Below, one piece after another: positions 54,801 to 64,000 of a DNA stretch of 64,000 nt. The DNA is taken from assembly GCA_015499985.1 (NCBI GenBank), contig JAAAUF010000002.1, positions 88,040 to 152,039 of the forward strand, given 5' to 3'. The DNA is from Haplosporangium gracile. Taxonomy: Eukaryota > Mortierellomycota > Mortierellomycetes > Mortierellales > Mortierellaceae. Under the pieces are notes generated by a model, which searched no databases, had not been told where the DNA came from, and saw only the letters and a program-made list of their open reading frames with translations. Numbering within the stretch: position 1 is the stretch's first letter; each line of letters begins with the position of its first letter. The translations under genes and the position numbers were made by a program.

Positions 54801-55073
54801 GACTGCGAGGGATCCCTGGGTTTCTATGGTCCAATGGAGTTCGAACGGGACCAGGAAAGGAGGCGCAAGGTGGCCCAAGCGAAAAAGGAGCAAGAAAAAG
54901 CGGCTGTTAAAGCTGCACAGGCTGCCAAAGCTGCTGCTGCAAAGGCTGCAAGGGACAATAGGCAAGGGGTGGGCGTAGATGTCAGCTCGAGTGAGAGGAT
55001 AAGAGGAATGGTTTCTACCCTCTGGTCGCAGATGATACATACCACAGTTACAAATACCCCCCATCGGCAGTGA
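51843..55073 (+). CDS. Large mostly disordered protein with a conserved-looking C-terminal block, unknown function
   Basis: Three exons: 51843-52085, 52224-54168 and 54280-55073, about 993 residues. Intron 1 (138 nt) is a multiple of three without a stop, so retention would also stay in frame. The N-terminus is strongly basic (K-R-V-I-K-S-F-F-G-I-K-S-K-S-K-K). Residues about 200-450 are disordered, with Gln/His/Gly-rich repeats. A helical part includes Y-E-L-R-F-Q-A-R-A-Y-A-K-R-L-A-D-E-R-E-F-E-Q-A. Exon 3 opens with C-G-T-G-R-R-L-R, I-L-I-P-E-Q-L-T-G-Q-Y-I-H-A-I-H-A-D-P and S-S-W-I-R-P-A-R-L-R-S-L-D, which looks folded. An Ala/Lys/Glu coiled coil lies near the end. I recognise no family. Confidence 0.65.
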
Positions 55074-55726
55074 CCACAGAATAAAAAATCACTCGTTAGT
55101 TGTTACAAATTCATATACAACTAACAATGGTGTCGGTGGCGACGACACTCGATTTGTATGTCTATGTGTGGATGTGGGGACTTTCAATAGCATGGCCTTG
55201 TTCATTTCGCCATTGCTGATCGAATTGGCGGCAATGGCTGAAGGACACATGTGGATATCGTGGAGTGGACGTGTCCTCCCCCATTTCTGTTTTTTTCACT
55301 TTCCAATTTCTTACTTTTTCTTTCTAACCATCAGTCAGCAACATGTAATGTATGTATCTTGTTCAATTTTTTGAACTGATAAAGGCTTTTACTCCTTCCT
55401 CTTTTCCACGCTTCCCGTACGGTCAGATGTCGTCAACCCTCCCCGTTTCCTCTCATTCTTCCTTTCCCTTTCCATTCCTTTCTTCAAAACGCGTGGTGGG
55501 ACGTCAAACCGTCGCCATGCTTTTGCCGTGCTTGACTTTTATTCCCCTGTGCAACTTCGCTTTCTTCTCATCCTTATTCACCTTCTCCTCTTTTCCTCCT
55601 TTGCTTCTTTCTTTTCTTTGCATTTTCAATCCTTGCTTCATTCTCTTCTCCCCCTTCTTGCTTCATTCTTTTCTTTTTCGTTCCCCACGCTTACATCTCT
55701 CCTCTCCCCCCCACTGCGATTATCTC
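55074..55726. other. CT-rich upstream region
   Basis: Long pyrimidine-rich leader DNA. The frame of the next gene stays open through it to 55352, but it encodes only Phe/Leu/Ser-rich low complexity, so I treat it as untranslated. Confidence 0.5.
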
Positions 55727-57880
55727 ATGGATGCATCAGAATCTCCGCCAAACTCCTTCCACCGTCACCACCAACACCCTCATCTACGGAACACTCATGC
55801 ACCAGCGCCATACCAAGCTAGCTCCGACACCGATACCACTAATACCCCCGATACTTTGATCACTCCTCGCCGAACATACTCCACATTTCCCAATCGTCAC
55901 TACCAATACCAACATGGTACTACCCACCGCTCAGTCCGATGCATGAGCAGCAATGACACCCCTGGTCTTGGCGCTCAAACCAGCCTTGTAGATGGAGTTG
56001 GTCCTTCGCACCTGGCTCTTTCNNNNNNNNNNCAGCAGCAACAGCAACAAACAATAGTAACAGCAACTCCTCTTCTCCCCTATTCTACGACTATTGTGAG
56101 CCCAGCCCCTTCCTCAACACGATTCAACTTTGCCGCCTTCTGGAACCCTCAACGATTTTTCTCGGCCGTGCGTCCAACATCAACTCCACTTCCTTCAGTT
56201 TCTCCTGGTCCTTCTCCATCGTCATCCTCAGGAACGATTTACAGATTGACTATCTCCGGTGAGGGAGGAGATAGCTTGAACCCGACACCGGCACCAAGCA
56301 CCATTTCCAAATCCTCGTCCTCGCCACCGATGCCTTCGTTGCTGGTGGGAAAAGGAGAATATCTGAGCCAAGGGGGTCAGGACGGTCAAGGAGTTAGCCC
56401 TCGCCGGTCCAGTTTGGGTATCAAGCCTGTTTCTGCATCCACTATCGTTACGCTCCCCCCTTGTTCTAACCCTGGACCCTCCATGTCGAGTACTTCTGAT
56501 CGCCGGCTCCAGGTTATGTTACAATCTCAGCCCCAGCAAGACCTTGCCTCGGTACCAGACGGTTTCAACGTGCTTTCGATGCCGAGAAGCGGTAGCAATA
56601 GCGGCAATCTGAACAGCACCAGCGGCAGCACTGAGAGAAGTGGAAGCAGCGGCGCAGGATCAAGCTCCTGCTACCCTTCACCCACCAGTCCCGACTCACT
56701 TTCGACCTCAACAGCAGCAGCACTCGAACGGGTTCAGAAGCGGATCGTGCAGGGTCAAGCACAACTCATTCAGTACACCGAAATGATCCAAAAGCACGAG
56801 ACAGACCGCGCCAGGTACTTAACCCTTCAAGCTGGCCACCTAAAGCAGCGCGAGGTTCTTGAGAATGAGATGGAGGCTCTGGAGAGCGCTATTCGACAAG
56901 ATTCTTCTACCCCAATTTCTCCACTGTCTTCCTTCTTCTCGTCCGCAAATTCATTTTTCGGTCAAGGCGGTGGCAATGATTCCGCTCCAGGACACTTTGC
57001 CACAAAGAGATCTTCGCCCTCGTTCTTTTCCTGGTCCTCGCCTCCTCCTTCCTATGAAGAAGACCAGGATTGGCATCAAGAGCAAAGCGCGACTTGCTGT
57101 CCCTTCAAGGCGGCATTGATTAAAGCTACTACTCCCACTTCTTTTTCTTCCGCCCCTACCCATGTCATCACTGCAGCATCAGATTTTGCCTCAACTACAG
57201 CTTTTCCACGCATATCGCCGACTGTCGCACTCCTCACCACCAATGATCAGAGTCTCCCTTCTTTTTCGCCTTGTAGCCCCTCTTCGTTTGGTCCCTTCAT
57301 TTCGAGCGGCCCCACAAGATCCAGGTCGACATCCTCGTTGCATGTCACCTTCTCCTCTGACTCCAGCTCGTCTTTATCCTCGTCGTCAAAGTCCCATATT
57401 TCGGACCACCAGCCTCAGGATAAGTCTCAGCCCACACCCTCGACCCAATCTCCCCAATCTCTTCCTCTGTCATTACCATCGACACCTTCCGCAACCCCTG
57501 CAGCTGCGGCAGTGCTCTTAAAGATGTGTCGTCGATGTGACCAGAAGTCGAGCTTAGCTGAGCGACGGGATCTACTGAGGAGCCTCCAGAGGGGTAATGA
57601 CCAGGTCCAACAAAAGATCCACTCCACTAATTCTCAAATTCGGCATTTACAGCGAACGTTTATTTTGCCGATTGAGACGTATCTTCAGGAGGATCAGGAA
57701 GAATTGAGTCGATTGCTGCAGTTACAAATGGTTCAGTCACAGAGGGAGAGGCACCACTACCACCACCAGCAGCAGCATGATGGTGGAGGCGGAGAGTCGA
57801 GACCGAGTTCAGGTTCGAGCTCGAATACATCTAGAGGAGGAGGAGGGGGAGGAGGAGGGGTAATGTATAGGAGGAAGTAG
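55727..57880 (+). CDS. Ser/Pro-rich coiled-coil protein with CxxC motif, unknown function (contains assembly gap)
   Basis: An intronless frame of about 717 residues from M-D-A-S-E-S-P-P-N. It is interrupted by 10 N just before a Gln run, so the true repeat length and reading frame across the gap are not certain. It is mostly disordered Ser/Pro/Thr. A coiled coil at about residues 325-385 (A-L-E-R-V-Q-K-R-I-V-Q-G-Q-A-Q-L-I-Q-Y) is followed by a long Ser-rich region. K-M-C-R-R-C-D-Q-K begins a second coiled coil (about 600-670, L-R-S-L-Q-R-G-N-D-Q-V-Q-Q-K-I), then a His/Gln and Gly-rich end. The C-x2-C followed by helices could be half of a zinc-binding site, but no second pair is seen. No family is recognised. 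Confidence 0.6.
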   Translation: MDASESPPNSFHRHHQHPHLRNTHAPAPYQASSDTDTTNTPDTLITPRRTYSTFPNRHYQYQHGTTHRSVRCMSSNDTPGLGAQTSLVDGVGPSHLALXXXXQQQQQQTIVTATPLLPYSTTIVSPAPSSTRFNFAAFWNPQRFFSAVRPTSTPLPSVSPGPSPSSSSGTIYRLTISGEGGDSLNPTPAPSTISKSSSSPPMPSLLVGKGEYLSQGGQDGQGVSPRRSSLGIKPVSASTIVTLPPCSNPGPSMSSTSDRRLQVMLQSQPQQDLASVPDGFNVLSMPRSGSNSGNLNSTSGSTERSGSSGAGSSSCYPSPTSPDSLSTSTAAALERVQKRIVQGQAQLIQYTEMIQKHETDRARYLTLQAGHLKQREVLENEMEALESAIRQDSSTPISPLSSFFSSANSFFGQGGGNDSAPGHFATKRSSPSFFSWSSPPPSYEEDQDWHQEQSATCCPFKAALIKATTPTSFSSAPTHVITAASDFASTTAFPRISPTVALLTTNDQSLPSFSPCSPSSFGPFISSGPTRSRSTSSLHVTFSSDSSSSLSSSSKSHISDHQPQDKSQPTPSTQSPQSLPLSLPSTPSATPAAAAVLLKMCRRCDQKSSLAERRDLLRSLQRGNDQVQQKIHSTNSQIRHLQRTFILPIETYLQEDQEELSRLLQLQMVQSQRERHHYHHQQQHDGGGGESRPSSGSSSNTSRGGGGGGGGVMYRRK
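56023..56032. other. Assembly gap (10 N) inside a coding region
   Basis: Ten N immediately before CAGCAGCAACAGCAACAA. It is probably a collapsed or unresolved Gln-codon repeat. Confidence 0.95.
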
Positions 57881-58242
57881 ACGCAAGCAAGGAGGGGGCT
57901 TTTTTGACACGCTGTGAATTCTTTTCAAAAACGCGAAAGCACGCGTCGCTTTATACCCAGCTGTCAGTGTATGTAATATGTGTGTCCCTGTCCAGTCTAT
58001 GGAAGATGTGAGAGTGTCTGCTTTTGGCGGCGTGGTGTTTGGTATGTGTGTATAGGGGTGAGGAAGAGTTTGAGGTTTTTTTTTCTTTTCATTCCTTTTC
58101 TTCAGCCTTTCGTTCCTTTTCGCGAGCACAAGAGAGAAAAAAAACACAGTAATACTGTTTACACGAATTTTTTTTTTTTTGTCCACAAGAAATGAAAACC
58201 CCATATATATAGCTACCATTAAACCAATATCACTATCGCAAG

Positions 58243-58368
58243 ATGACCCGCCTAAACACCTTATCGATTCTGTTCGCTGCTTTTGCCTTTTCTCAAGCCT
58301 GCCGCTGTAATAGCGGGGGATCTTACTGCCCCATCTACGATCAACAGGATCTGCCTATTCCCATATAG
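58243..58368 (+). CDS. 41-residue secreted-peptide-like ORF
   Basis: The ATG at 58243 opens a 41-codon frame. A short basic start (M-T-R) is followed by a hydrophobic stretch L-S-I-L-F-A-A-F-A-F and a plausible signal-peptidase site (F-S-Q-A). The mature segment of about 22 residues has three Cys (C-R-C-N-S-G-G-S-Y-C) and ends P-I-P-I. A TATATATA box lies about 33-40 bp upstream (58203-58210), which would give a very short leader. It is too small for confident statistics. Further exons downstream are possible, but I saw no obvious splice. It sits directly beside the second locus of the YPPM/VITID family. Confidence 0.4.
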   Translation: MTRLNTLSILFAAFAFSQACRCNSGGSYCPIYDQQDLPIPI

Positions 58369-58459
58369 GATTACTTGTATCTACTGTATAAATGTTTGCG
58401 TTTATTTTGTTTTATTCTGTAAATAGAAAGGTATATTGATGTTGAGACGTGATCGCGGG

Positions 58460-58924
58460 TTAAAAATACAAAGGCGATTGGTGGCGGCGTGCGTCGTGCT
58501 GGGATATTTCAGTATCAGGGGGCGGCAGAGGGGTGTAGGCTGATGGTGCTGTGTCACTTGTGGTTATTTGATCCGTTGTTAAATATGTTATTACTGGCGC
58601 CAATGACAAAGACGAGGTGGGGATGGATGAGGAAGATTGGTGCGATTGGTATGCTGGTGCTGGTGCCTCGTCGATAGTAGCGATTGTGTGTTGAGGGGAA
58701 CTAGTCGACTGAGCATCTGTAGCAGCAGTAGGGGGAGCCATAGGGACAGAGAGGACGTAGACAGGTAGAGAGGAGGCTGGTTGTGCAGAGGCGCGTTGTC
58801 GTTCTCGTGCTGCGTCTGCGTTTGTGTTTGCGTCGTACTTTCGGATGGCTGAAGTGATGGGAGCTAGCAGGCACAAGAACAACAAGCTAAGGGCCAGGAT
58901 GAGGATGGTTTCTGACATGGACAT
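58460..58924 (-). CDS. Small single-pass membrane protein with VITID-type block, dispersed paralog
   Basis: A 154-residue intronless protein on the minus strand. A transmembrane helix (about residues 6-27, L-I-L-A-L-S-L-L-F-L-C-L-L-A) is followed by a basic patch with R-E-R-Q-R. The tail carries T-I-A-T-I-D-E-A-P-A-P-A-Y-Q-S-H-Q, clearly the same block as T-V-I-T-I-D-E-T-P-A-P-T-Y-Q-P-Y-Q in array member 3. The C-terminal A-P-S-A-Y-T-P-L matches the S-P-A-Y-T-A-S ending. YPPM itself is not kept (S-S-I-P-T-S follows the Q block). It lies about 50 kb from the main array and in opposite orientation. A TTGACTTTTG stretch (minus strand, near 59100) lies about 180 bp upstream of its start. Confidence 0.75.
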   Translation of the reverse strand: MSMSETILILALSLLFLCLLAPITSAIRKYDANTNADAARERQRASAQPASSLPVYVLSVPMAPPTAATDAQSTSSPQHTIATIDEAPAPAYQSHQSSSSIPTSSLSLAPVITYLTTDQITTSDTAPSAYTPLPPPDTEISQHDARRHQSPLYF

Positions 58925-59549
58925 TTGTTGAAGGAGGGCTTGTAGTGATTGTTGTGGGTTGAGAGGTTATTGGCTGTTACTAATTTTTTTATGTTGGAAT
59001 GTGAGTGACTGGCGAACTGATGCAGGTTTATCTTATGCCTATAGTCGACAAGAGAAACATTTAAGGTTTTCATATCCATGAAAGATCGAGAAAGTAAAAA
59101 ACAAAAGTCAAAAACAAACGGACCCGACCGACACAATGTGCGTCACCGTAGGACACTCTTTCTTTATTCCTTGGTACTCTGTGTTAGATCTTACAGGGCT
59201 GGTACAACGTTCGGATCCATCGACTCCATAAAGTAGCCAATGTAAGGAGTACCCTTTCGCCGATGCTTCATGGAGAAATAAGTGACGTTTGTTTTTGATA
59301 TGGAGATAAAGTTCTGTGTGCTTATTCTGATTTGATATAGGCATTGGCATGAGAGGGGAGACGATCTTGTTTAGTGAGTGCGCTTCCGAGATGGTGGTTT
59401 TAGATGGGATCATTTTGAGACAAAAAAGGGGTTTGAATATTAAAGTCACAATGTATAAAAGAACATGAACGCTGTCCTGCGAAGGCTATGTGTAGGCTAT
59501 ACAGGTCAAGCATAGCACGTCAAGGCTGAGCAGAAAGAAGCAAAAAGAG

Positions 59550-59837
59550 TTATGCGACAACGAGTCGTTTGTGGATGCTGTGTAATGTACTAAGGATGCG
59601 TGTTTGCTCTCCTAGTTGTTTAAGTCTCTGCATTGCTACAGAGGTATCAAAATATAAGGGAGGAGTTGCTGAATTGGTCTGGGATTCGGTCATGAGAAGA
59701 TAGGGCATAAACTGGACTGATGCTGGTGCATCGATCGTGATGACTGTGGACGAGGGTAGGTGATCGAATGAACAGCAGTCGCTATAAACGTAGGCGGATA
59801 TTGTACGTGTCGAAAGTGAAGCTGGTATGCTTTGGGT
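59550..59837 (-). pseudogene. Fragment or terminal exon of a VITID-family gene
   Basis: An open minus-strand frame of 95 codons with no ATG at its beginning and no transmembrane helix. It contains S-S-T-V-I-T-I-D-A-P-A-S-V-Q-F followed by M-P-Y-L-L-M-T-E-S-Q-T. This lines up with T-V-I-T-I-D-E-T-P-A-P-T-Y and the Y-P-L-M-T-Q-T segment of array members. The end (L-K-Q-L-G-E-Q-T-R-I-L-S-T-L-H) is unlike other copies. It may be the last exon of a gene with an unrecognised upstream exon, or a decayed copy that lost its membrane part. It lies about 600 bp from the intact paralog, same strand. Confidence 0.5.
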
Positions 59838-59840
59838 TTA

Positions 59841-61151
59841 AAGGCTGCAAGCAAATTTATATTTCTTCTGCAGACTCGGTTATAGCTCATTCGAACGCGT
59901 AAAGCAATTCCCTTAAGCAAGACCACAAAGTCCCTCGCAGAATGCATTGAATCATACAAACAGGTACACCCAGAACTTACGTCCTTCTCTTCTTCTATCC
60001 TCTCCATTTCATGGGATAGAATCACCTCCACCTGTATCGTCTCCCCCTTCGTTCTATTTTTCCCTCATCCATAATAGTACAGCTGGCGGTCAAAGTGAAA
60101 AAAGGAAAAAAAAAAAAAAAAGAGCGACTTATACAACGTTTGTAATGGAACCTTTTAGAGTTTGGTCGACTAACCAGTGAACCAAGGAGCGGCGCGTAAT
60201 GTAGACGCGGTCGTGAGACAATCAATTTGACCAATGGAGGAAAAGAGGAAGAGAAAGAGAAAGAGGGAAAGAGTCGATCGTTTCTTTCCTTTCACAGCCA
60301 AACAGCGCGTCTAACGTTGCAACAGCTTCTGCACCAATAGTTTATGAGTTCTTGCGTGCAATAGCGCAATAGGGGGCTTCCCTTGGCTTCCCTTGCTTCC
60401 CTCGCTTGTCTACCAGCGCGTGCATGAATACAATCGGATGAACAATCTCGTGAATGAGCAAACAAACAAACAACGAAATGAACACACGCAGACAGGCAGG
60501 CGATAAACAACAAGGTTTGGAGTTTATGCAAACTCAATGGGTCCCGGCATCCCTTTTAATAACAAAGGCAAAGGCAATTGGGCCATGCCACTTGAGTTGG
60601 GCTCGATATGATATGTACTCTGCCGCACCATTCCATCGCAAACAACATCGTCTCTCTCTCGCTCTCTTTCTCTTTCTTTCTTGGCGTCTGTTGATAAAAA
60701 AATTGAGCATAGGCTGTTGTGTGTAACTCTCCTCCAACCCCAGTCGTTTTATCTCTCCTCACACACCTTATCCTTGCTCACTCCCCAACTACTCCCATCC
60801 ATCGCTCTCTCATTGTCCTCTTGTACTAGACTACCCTCTCTCCAGTCTCATACACATACACATACTCAACCACACTCTGCGTCGTGGCATCCTTTTCAAT
60901 GCTCTCCCCGTCATTCTCATTTTTTTCTTCTTCCTTTTTTCCGTACCCCTTCTTCTCTCCTTGCCTCTTCTCGTCTTGCCACCACACCATTAACCACCCT
61001 AACACCCTACCCTTGCAAATAGTCACCAGCTTCCTCTACGCTGCAATTCATTCCCATCGCCATCTCTTTTCTTTCATCTCTCCATCGCTCATTCACTCAC
61101 TCACTCATTTCTCTTCCTTTTCAGCCTCGATAAAAGCACCTTTCATAAGCT
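59841..61151. other. Intergenic region and monooxygenase promoter
   Basis: No gene is supported. A CT-rich leader runs from about 60740 to 61140. Confidence 0.45.
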
Positions 61152-63354
61152 ATGGCTTCCAAATTGCACGTCCTTATTGTGGGCTGTGGCACTTCTGGCT
61201 TAATGCTGGCTAACTTGCTCGAGAAAGCCTGCATCAGCTATCAGGTTCGAATCCTGTTGTCTGTCTATTTCCTTGCTTCCTCTTACTCACTGTCAGCGCT
61301 GTTCCATCACCAACCTCAACACTATATACGCTTTAGTAAACGAAGAAACAAAGAATTCATAGTTGATTCTCATTCTCCTTCTTGCCCCTCTTCGCTAAAC
61401 TTTTGTTGCGGTTCTTTAATAATAATAATAATAATAATAATTGCAATGGATAGATTTTTGAAAAGGCAAAGGAGCTCAAGCCACTAGGTTCCGCGATTGC
61501 CTTGACCACTCTGTCCCATATCTTTGAGCAACTGGGCGTCTACGACGAGCTCATGGCGGCCTCAAAGAAGTTTGGTGCCATGCACCTTGTACAAGAAGAC
61601 CTCAAACATAAGAATACCTTCAATGCTCGTGCCCCAGGCCTGGACGTTGAGGAAGTGTATGTTTTCGACAAAATACCCTCAACCTTGATTTCAATTTACG
61701 CTATGGTTCAAAAGGGATGGCACAGCCCATTCACTCATTTCCTCTTTCTATTCGTTTACTCTATTAGCTATGGAGACTACAGTCAGGTTGTCGCCCGCTA
61801 TGACTTAATCCGAATCCTTCTCAGTCGCATCCCGCCTCACAAGATCCTCTATAATAAGCGCGTCCTGTCGACCAAGCACGAAAACGACGAAGTCACGATC
61901 CACTGCCACGACAACACAGCATATGGAGGCACCATCCTGGTCGGAGCAGACGGTGCATACAGTAGTGTGCGCCAGAACATGTACAAGGAGATGTCTGCCA
62001 AAGGACTATTACCCAAGGTTGATGCGAAAGCTCTAGGCTACGACTACGATTGTCTCGTCGGTGTGACCAAGCCCCTGGACCCCAAAAAGTATCCTGTCCT
62101 CAATGACGAGTTCTGCGAGCTTCAGATCATTCTGGGGAAAGAAATCCCGTTCTCGGTAAGCCGGACGACTCGACGAAGGAGTCCTGCGACAATTTAAAAA
62201 AATTCACAACGACTATTGACCATGCGTTAATAACGCCCATGTCCCCTCTTTCTTTACGCAACAACAGTGGTGGTTCATGCCGCTTCAAGGTAACAAGATG
62301 GGGTGGATGGTCACGGAGGATGTGAGAAAGAACGGCACGTCAGTCGAGCGGAACTTCAGGTTTTCGGAGTGGGACCCCGATTCGGCCAAGAACATGTGTG
62401 ACAAAGTCAGACACCTTCCTTGCCCCTACGGCGGTACCCTTGGCGATATTCTTGATGAGACCCCAAAGGAGGTCATTTCCAAGATTATGCTCGAGGACAA
62501 GGTACAGTAAAGGGAAAGACACAGAGAGGGGAGGAAAACGCTCCATCCAAACGCCGCTTTTGCTCATCTTGCATCTTGCATTTCCTTGGACACCCTATTT
62601 TGACACCCGTATCTTTTCTCATGCATTGTTTTAGTTCTTTACTACTTGGTACTACAAACGCACCGTCCTTCTTGGTGATGGTAAAGTGATCTGTTATAAA
62701 GCAGAAACGAACATGTCATTTCTTGTTTTTCCGTTTCCGTTTACTAACCAATGCCTCAATGGTTCATCTTTCGCATTTGCGCATCTTCTCTTTCATTTTT
62801 TATCCAGCTTGCCACAAGGTGAGAGAAATGAAAGGAAAATGATTCTCCATGTCATTGTAGATTTTTTGTGTAATGCGGCTCGTAATCGTCAACACCGCAT
62901 GCTCTAATCTTTTTCATATTCTCATTTCTTCTTCGCTTTGATAATTGCTTAGATGCTGCCATTTGGTGGACAGGGCGCAACAATGGCCATGCAGTCGGCT
63001 GTGGCGCTGGCAAACCTGCTTTTTGACATGCACAATGTCACCGAACCTGAGATTACCCGCGTCTTCAAGCAGTACTATGACGCACGAAGCGGGCCTGGCA
63101 AGCTAGCCGTCAACAGTTCGCATCAGACAGGATCAGTGATGCACATGCGAGGGATCTTCGGAAATGTCTTCCGGCAGATTGGCTTCAATTGGATGCCTAG
63201 ATGGGCGATGAAGAAGGGAATGGACTCCTATAATAGATACAAGGAACAAATCTCATTTCTTCCGTTCGCCAAATTCCGAGGCACCTTTGTTCCTCGAACA
63301 AACAAACCATCCAGACGAATGATCCCAGGCTCTAACATTGCCATGGCTGTCTGA
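61152..63354 (+). CDS. FAD-dependent monooxygenase (group A flavin hydroxylase type)
   Basis: Seven exons: 61152-61244, 61454-61656, 61768-62155, 62268-62501, 62635-62680, 62808-62818 and 62953-63354. All are in phase, giving about 458 residues. The N-terminal Rossmann motif I-V-G-C-G-T-S-G-L (residues 9-17) is followed by I-F-E-K-A. Y-D-L-I-R-I-L-L (common R-x-x-L region) precedes V-G-A-D-G-A-Y-S-S-V-R-Q, the DG motif contacting FAD and NAD(P)H. L-L-G-D-A-C-H-K-M-L-P-F-G-G-Q-G-A is the second FAD motif (GD). An 11-nt micro-exon encodes most of D-A-C-H-K. The C-terminus is Arg/Lys-rich. Such enzymes hydroxylate aromatic or polyketide-like substrates. The substrate is not predictable, and no biosynthetic cluster is evident around it. 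Confidence 0.9.
61417..61440 (+). repeat. (AAT)8 microsatellite in intron 1 of the monooxygenase gene
   Basis: Eight uninterrupted AAT/ATA units shortly before the exon 2 acceptor. Confidence 0.85.
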
Positions 63355-64000
63355 GGACATGCTCCAATAACCACAAATCGATACCTCTCACAGTCATCAC
63401 AACATCCTTCAAAAGTAAACAAACAAACAAACAAACAAACAAACAAAAAAACAAAAAAAATACGCGCATATTTTTCTTTTCAGCTGGGTACTTCACCCGT
63501 GAAAAAAGAAAAGGTCTGACCAAATGTCGATAGAGAGAAAAAAAATTGGCTTCTTTTTTCCAGATCAAGGAAAAGCGTTGTTTCGAGGATTGACAACAGC
63601 GCTGGTGACGGCAATGGGGGGGGTGAATGACAAAAAAAATAAGCAAGTGCTCTAACAATGGTCGGTTGACTGACCGCCATGCATCGATCCAAGAATGCTA
63701 TCATTTTGCGTCTCCCGCCACTTTCTCGCTCTCCTTTTTTTTTTCTGTACGTCTTGCCCTCCTTCCACAAAAACACCTTACCCAAAGCGCTAAACACCAT
63801 AAAATTGGATGAAAGGCGACCATGCTTCGAGTCGCTAAAGGCATCGCATCCCTCAAACTTGGAAAACCCGAACATAAGGAGCAAATCTTTTGTATATGAA
63901 TCCTTCAAAAACTACCATTCGCCTCATCGTCTCTGAGAATATGACAATAAAAGGCACGCGGTTTTTCACTGTTCCCATCCTAGATATCCTGACTGGTTCT
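63355..64000. other. 3' flank to window end
   Basis: No gene is supported. It starts with an (AAAC)n repeat and contains A- and T-runs. Open frames on both strands are low complexity. Confidence 0.45.
63415..63443 (+). repeat. (AAAC)n tetranucleotide repeat
   Basis: About seven AAAC units 60-90 bp after the monooxygenase stop. Confidence 0.85.

Noticed and set aside
63415..63446. AAAC repeats considered as a CRISPR-like or transposon-end repeat
   Set aside because: It is a simple tetranucleotide microsatellite without spacers or inverted ends. No CRISPR array or transposon ends were seen anywhere in the window.

Overview
This window is a piece of a fungal nuclear genome. The intron-containing genes use short GT-AG introns (mostly about 50-350 bp), often ending in a pyrimidine-rich stretch plus TAG/CAG. 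Intergenic regions are short, highly expressed genes prefer C-ending codons, and 5' leaders are CT-rich. Family content (Pam17, bL35m, eL30, GH20 hexosaminidase, NASP, a Cep57-type protein, a CC2D1-type protein) and the overall style suggest an early-diverging fungus. Mortierellomycota/Mucoromycota is my inference, not something the sequence proves. Two 10-N assembly gaps are present (25415-25424 and 56023-56032), both beside low-complexity DNA.

Layout. 0.7-9.3 kb: a head-to-tail, evenly spaced (about 1.3-1.4 kb) array of small single-pass membrane proteins. They share a short N-terminus, one transmembrane helix, a basic/Cys juxtamembrane patch and a Pro/Ser/Thr/Tyr-rich tail with repeated YPPM or YPLM, a T-V-I-T-I-D-E-x-P-A-P-x-Y block and PPxY/LPxY-type motifs. 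One member is interrupted by an in-frame TGA directly followed by ATG. 10.1-11.8 kb: a clearly decayed zinc alcohol dehydrogenase gene. 12.4-13.2 kb (minus): a signal-peptide, Pro/Ser-rich, single-TM surface protein. 14.7-18.1 kb: a CC2D1/Lgd-like ESCRT regulator (5 exons). 18.6-23.1 kb: a long Cep57-like coiled-coil protein (4 exons). 23.3-25.0 kb (minus): NASP/Sim3/Hif1-type histone chaperone. 25.8-27.6 kb (minus): GH20 beta-N-acetylhexosaminidase. 27.8-34.0 kb: about 6 kb with no gene I can support.

34.0-36.98 kb: Pam17 (mitochondrial import motor) and a ZIP9-like zinc transporter. 37.2-37.8 kb (minus): mitochondrial ribosomal protein bL35m. 38.35-40.7 kb: a low-complexity coiled-coil protein with a PP1-docking-like KTVRF motif. 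40.9-41.96 kb (minus): cytosolic ribosomal protein eL30. 42.4-44.7 kb (minus): a GATA zinc-finger protein with a bromodomain-like N-terminal region. 45.4-47.0 kb (minus): guanine deaminase. 48.05-49.5 kb: a multi-pass membrane protein resembling tryptophan-rich sensory/TspO-like proteins. 50.36-51.09 kb: a secreted cysteine-containing protein of unknown function. 51.8-55.1 and 55.7-57.9 kb: two large, mostly disordered proteins. 58.2 kb: a 41-codon secreted-peptide-like ORF. 58.46-58.92 kb (minus) and 59.55-59.84 kb (minus): one intact paralog and one fragment of the YPPM/VITID membrane family, so that family has a second locus here. 61.15-63.35 kb: an FAD-dependent monooxygenase in seven exons, one of them only 11 nt.

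Most genes are ordinary housekeeping genes without operon-like logic. The unusual element is the expanded YPPM/VITID family. Copies share a TTAAATAC-like core promoter, and a T(C/T)GACTTTT element recurs several hundred bp upstream. The tails carry motifs of the kind bound by WW domains, so an adaptor role for a Nedd4/Rsp5-type ubiquitin ligase is a testable idea, not a demonstrated one.
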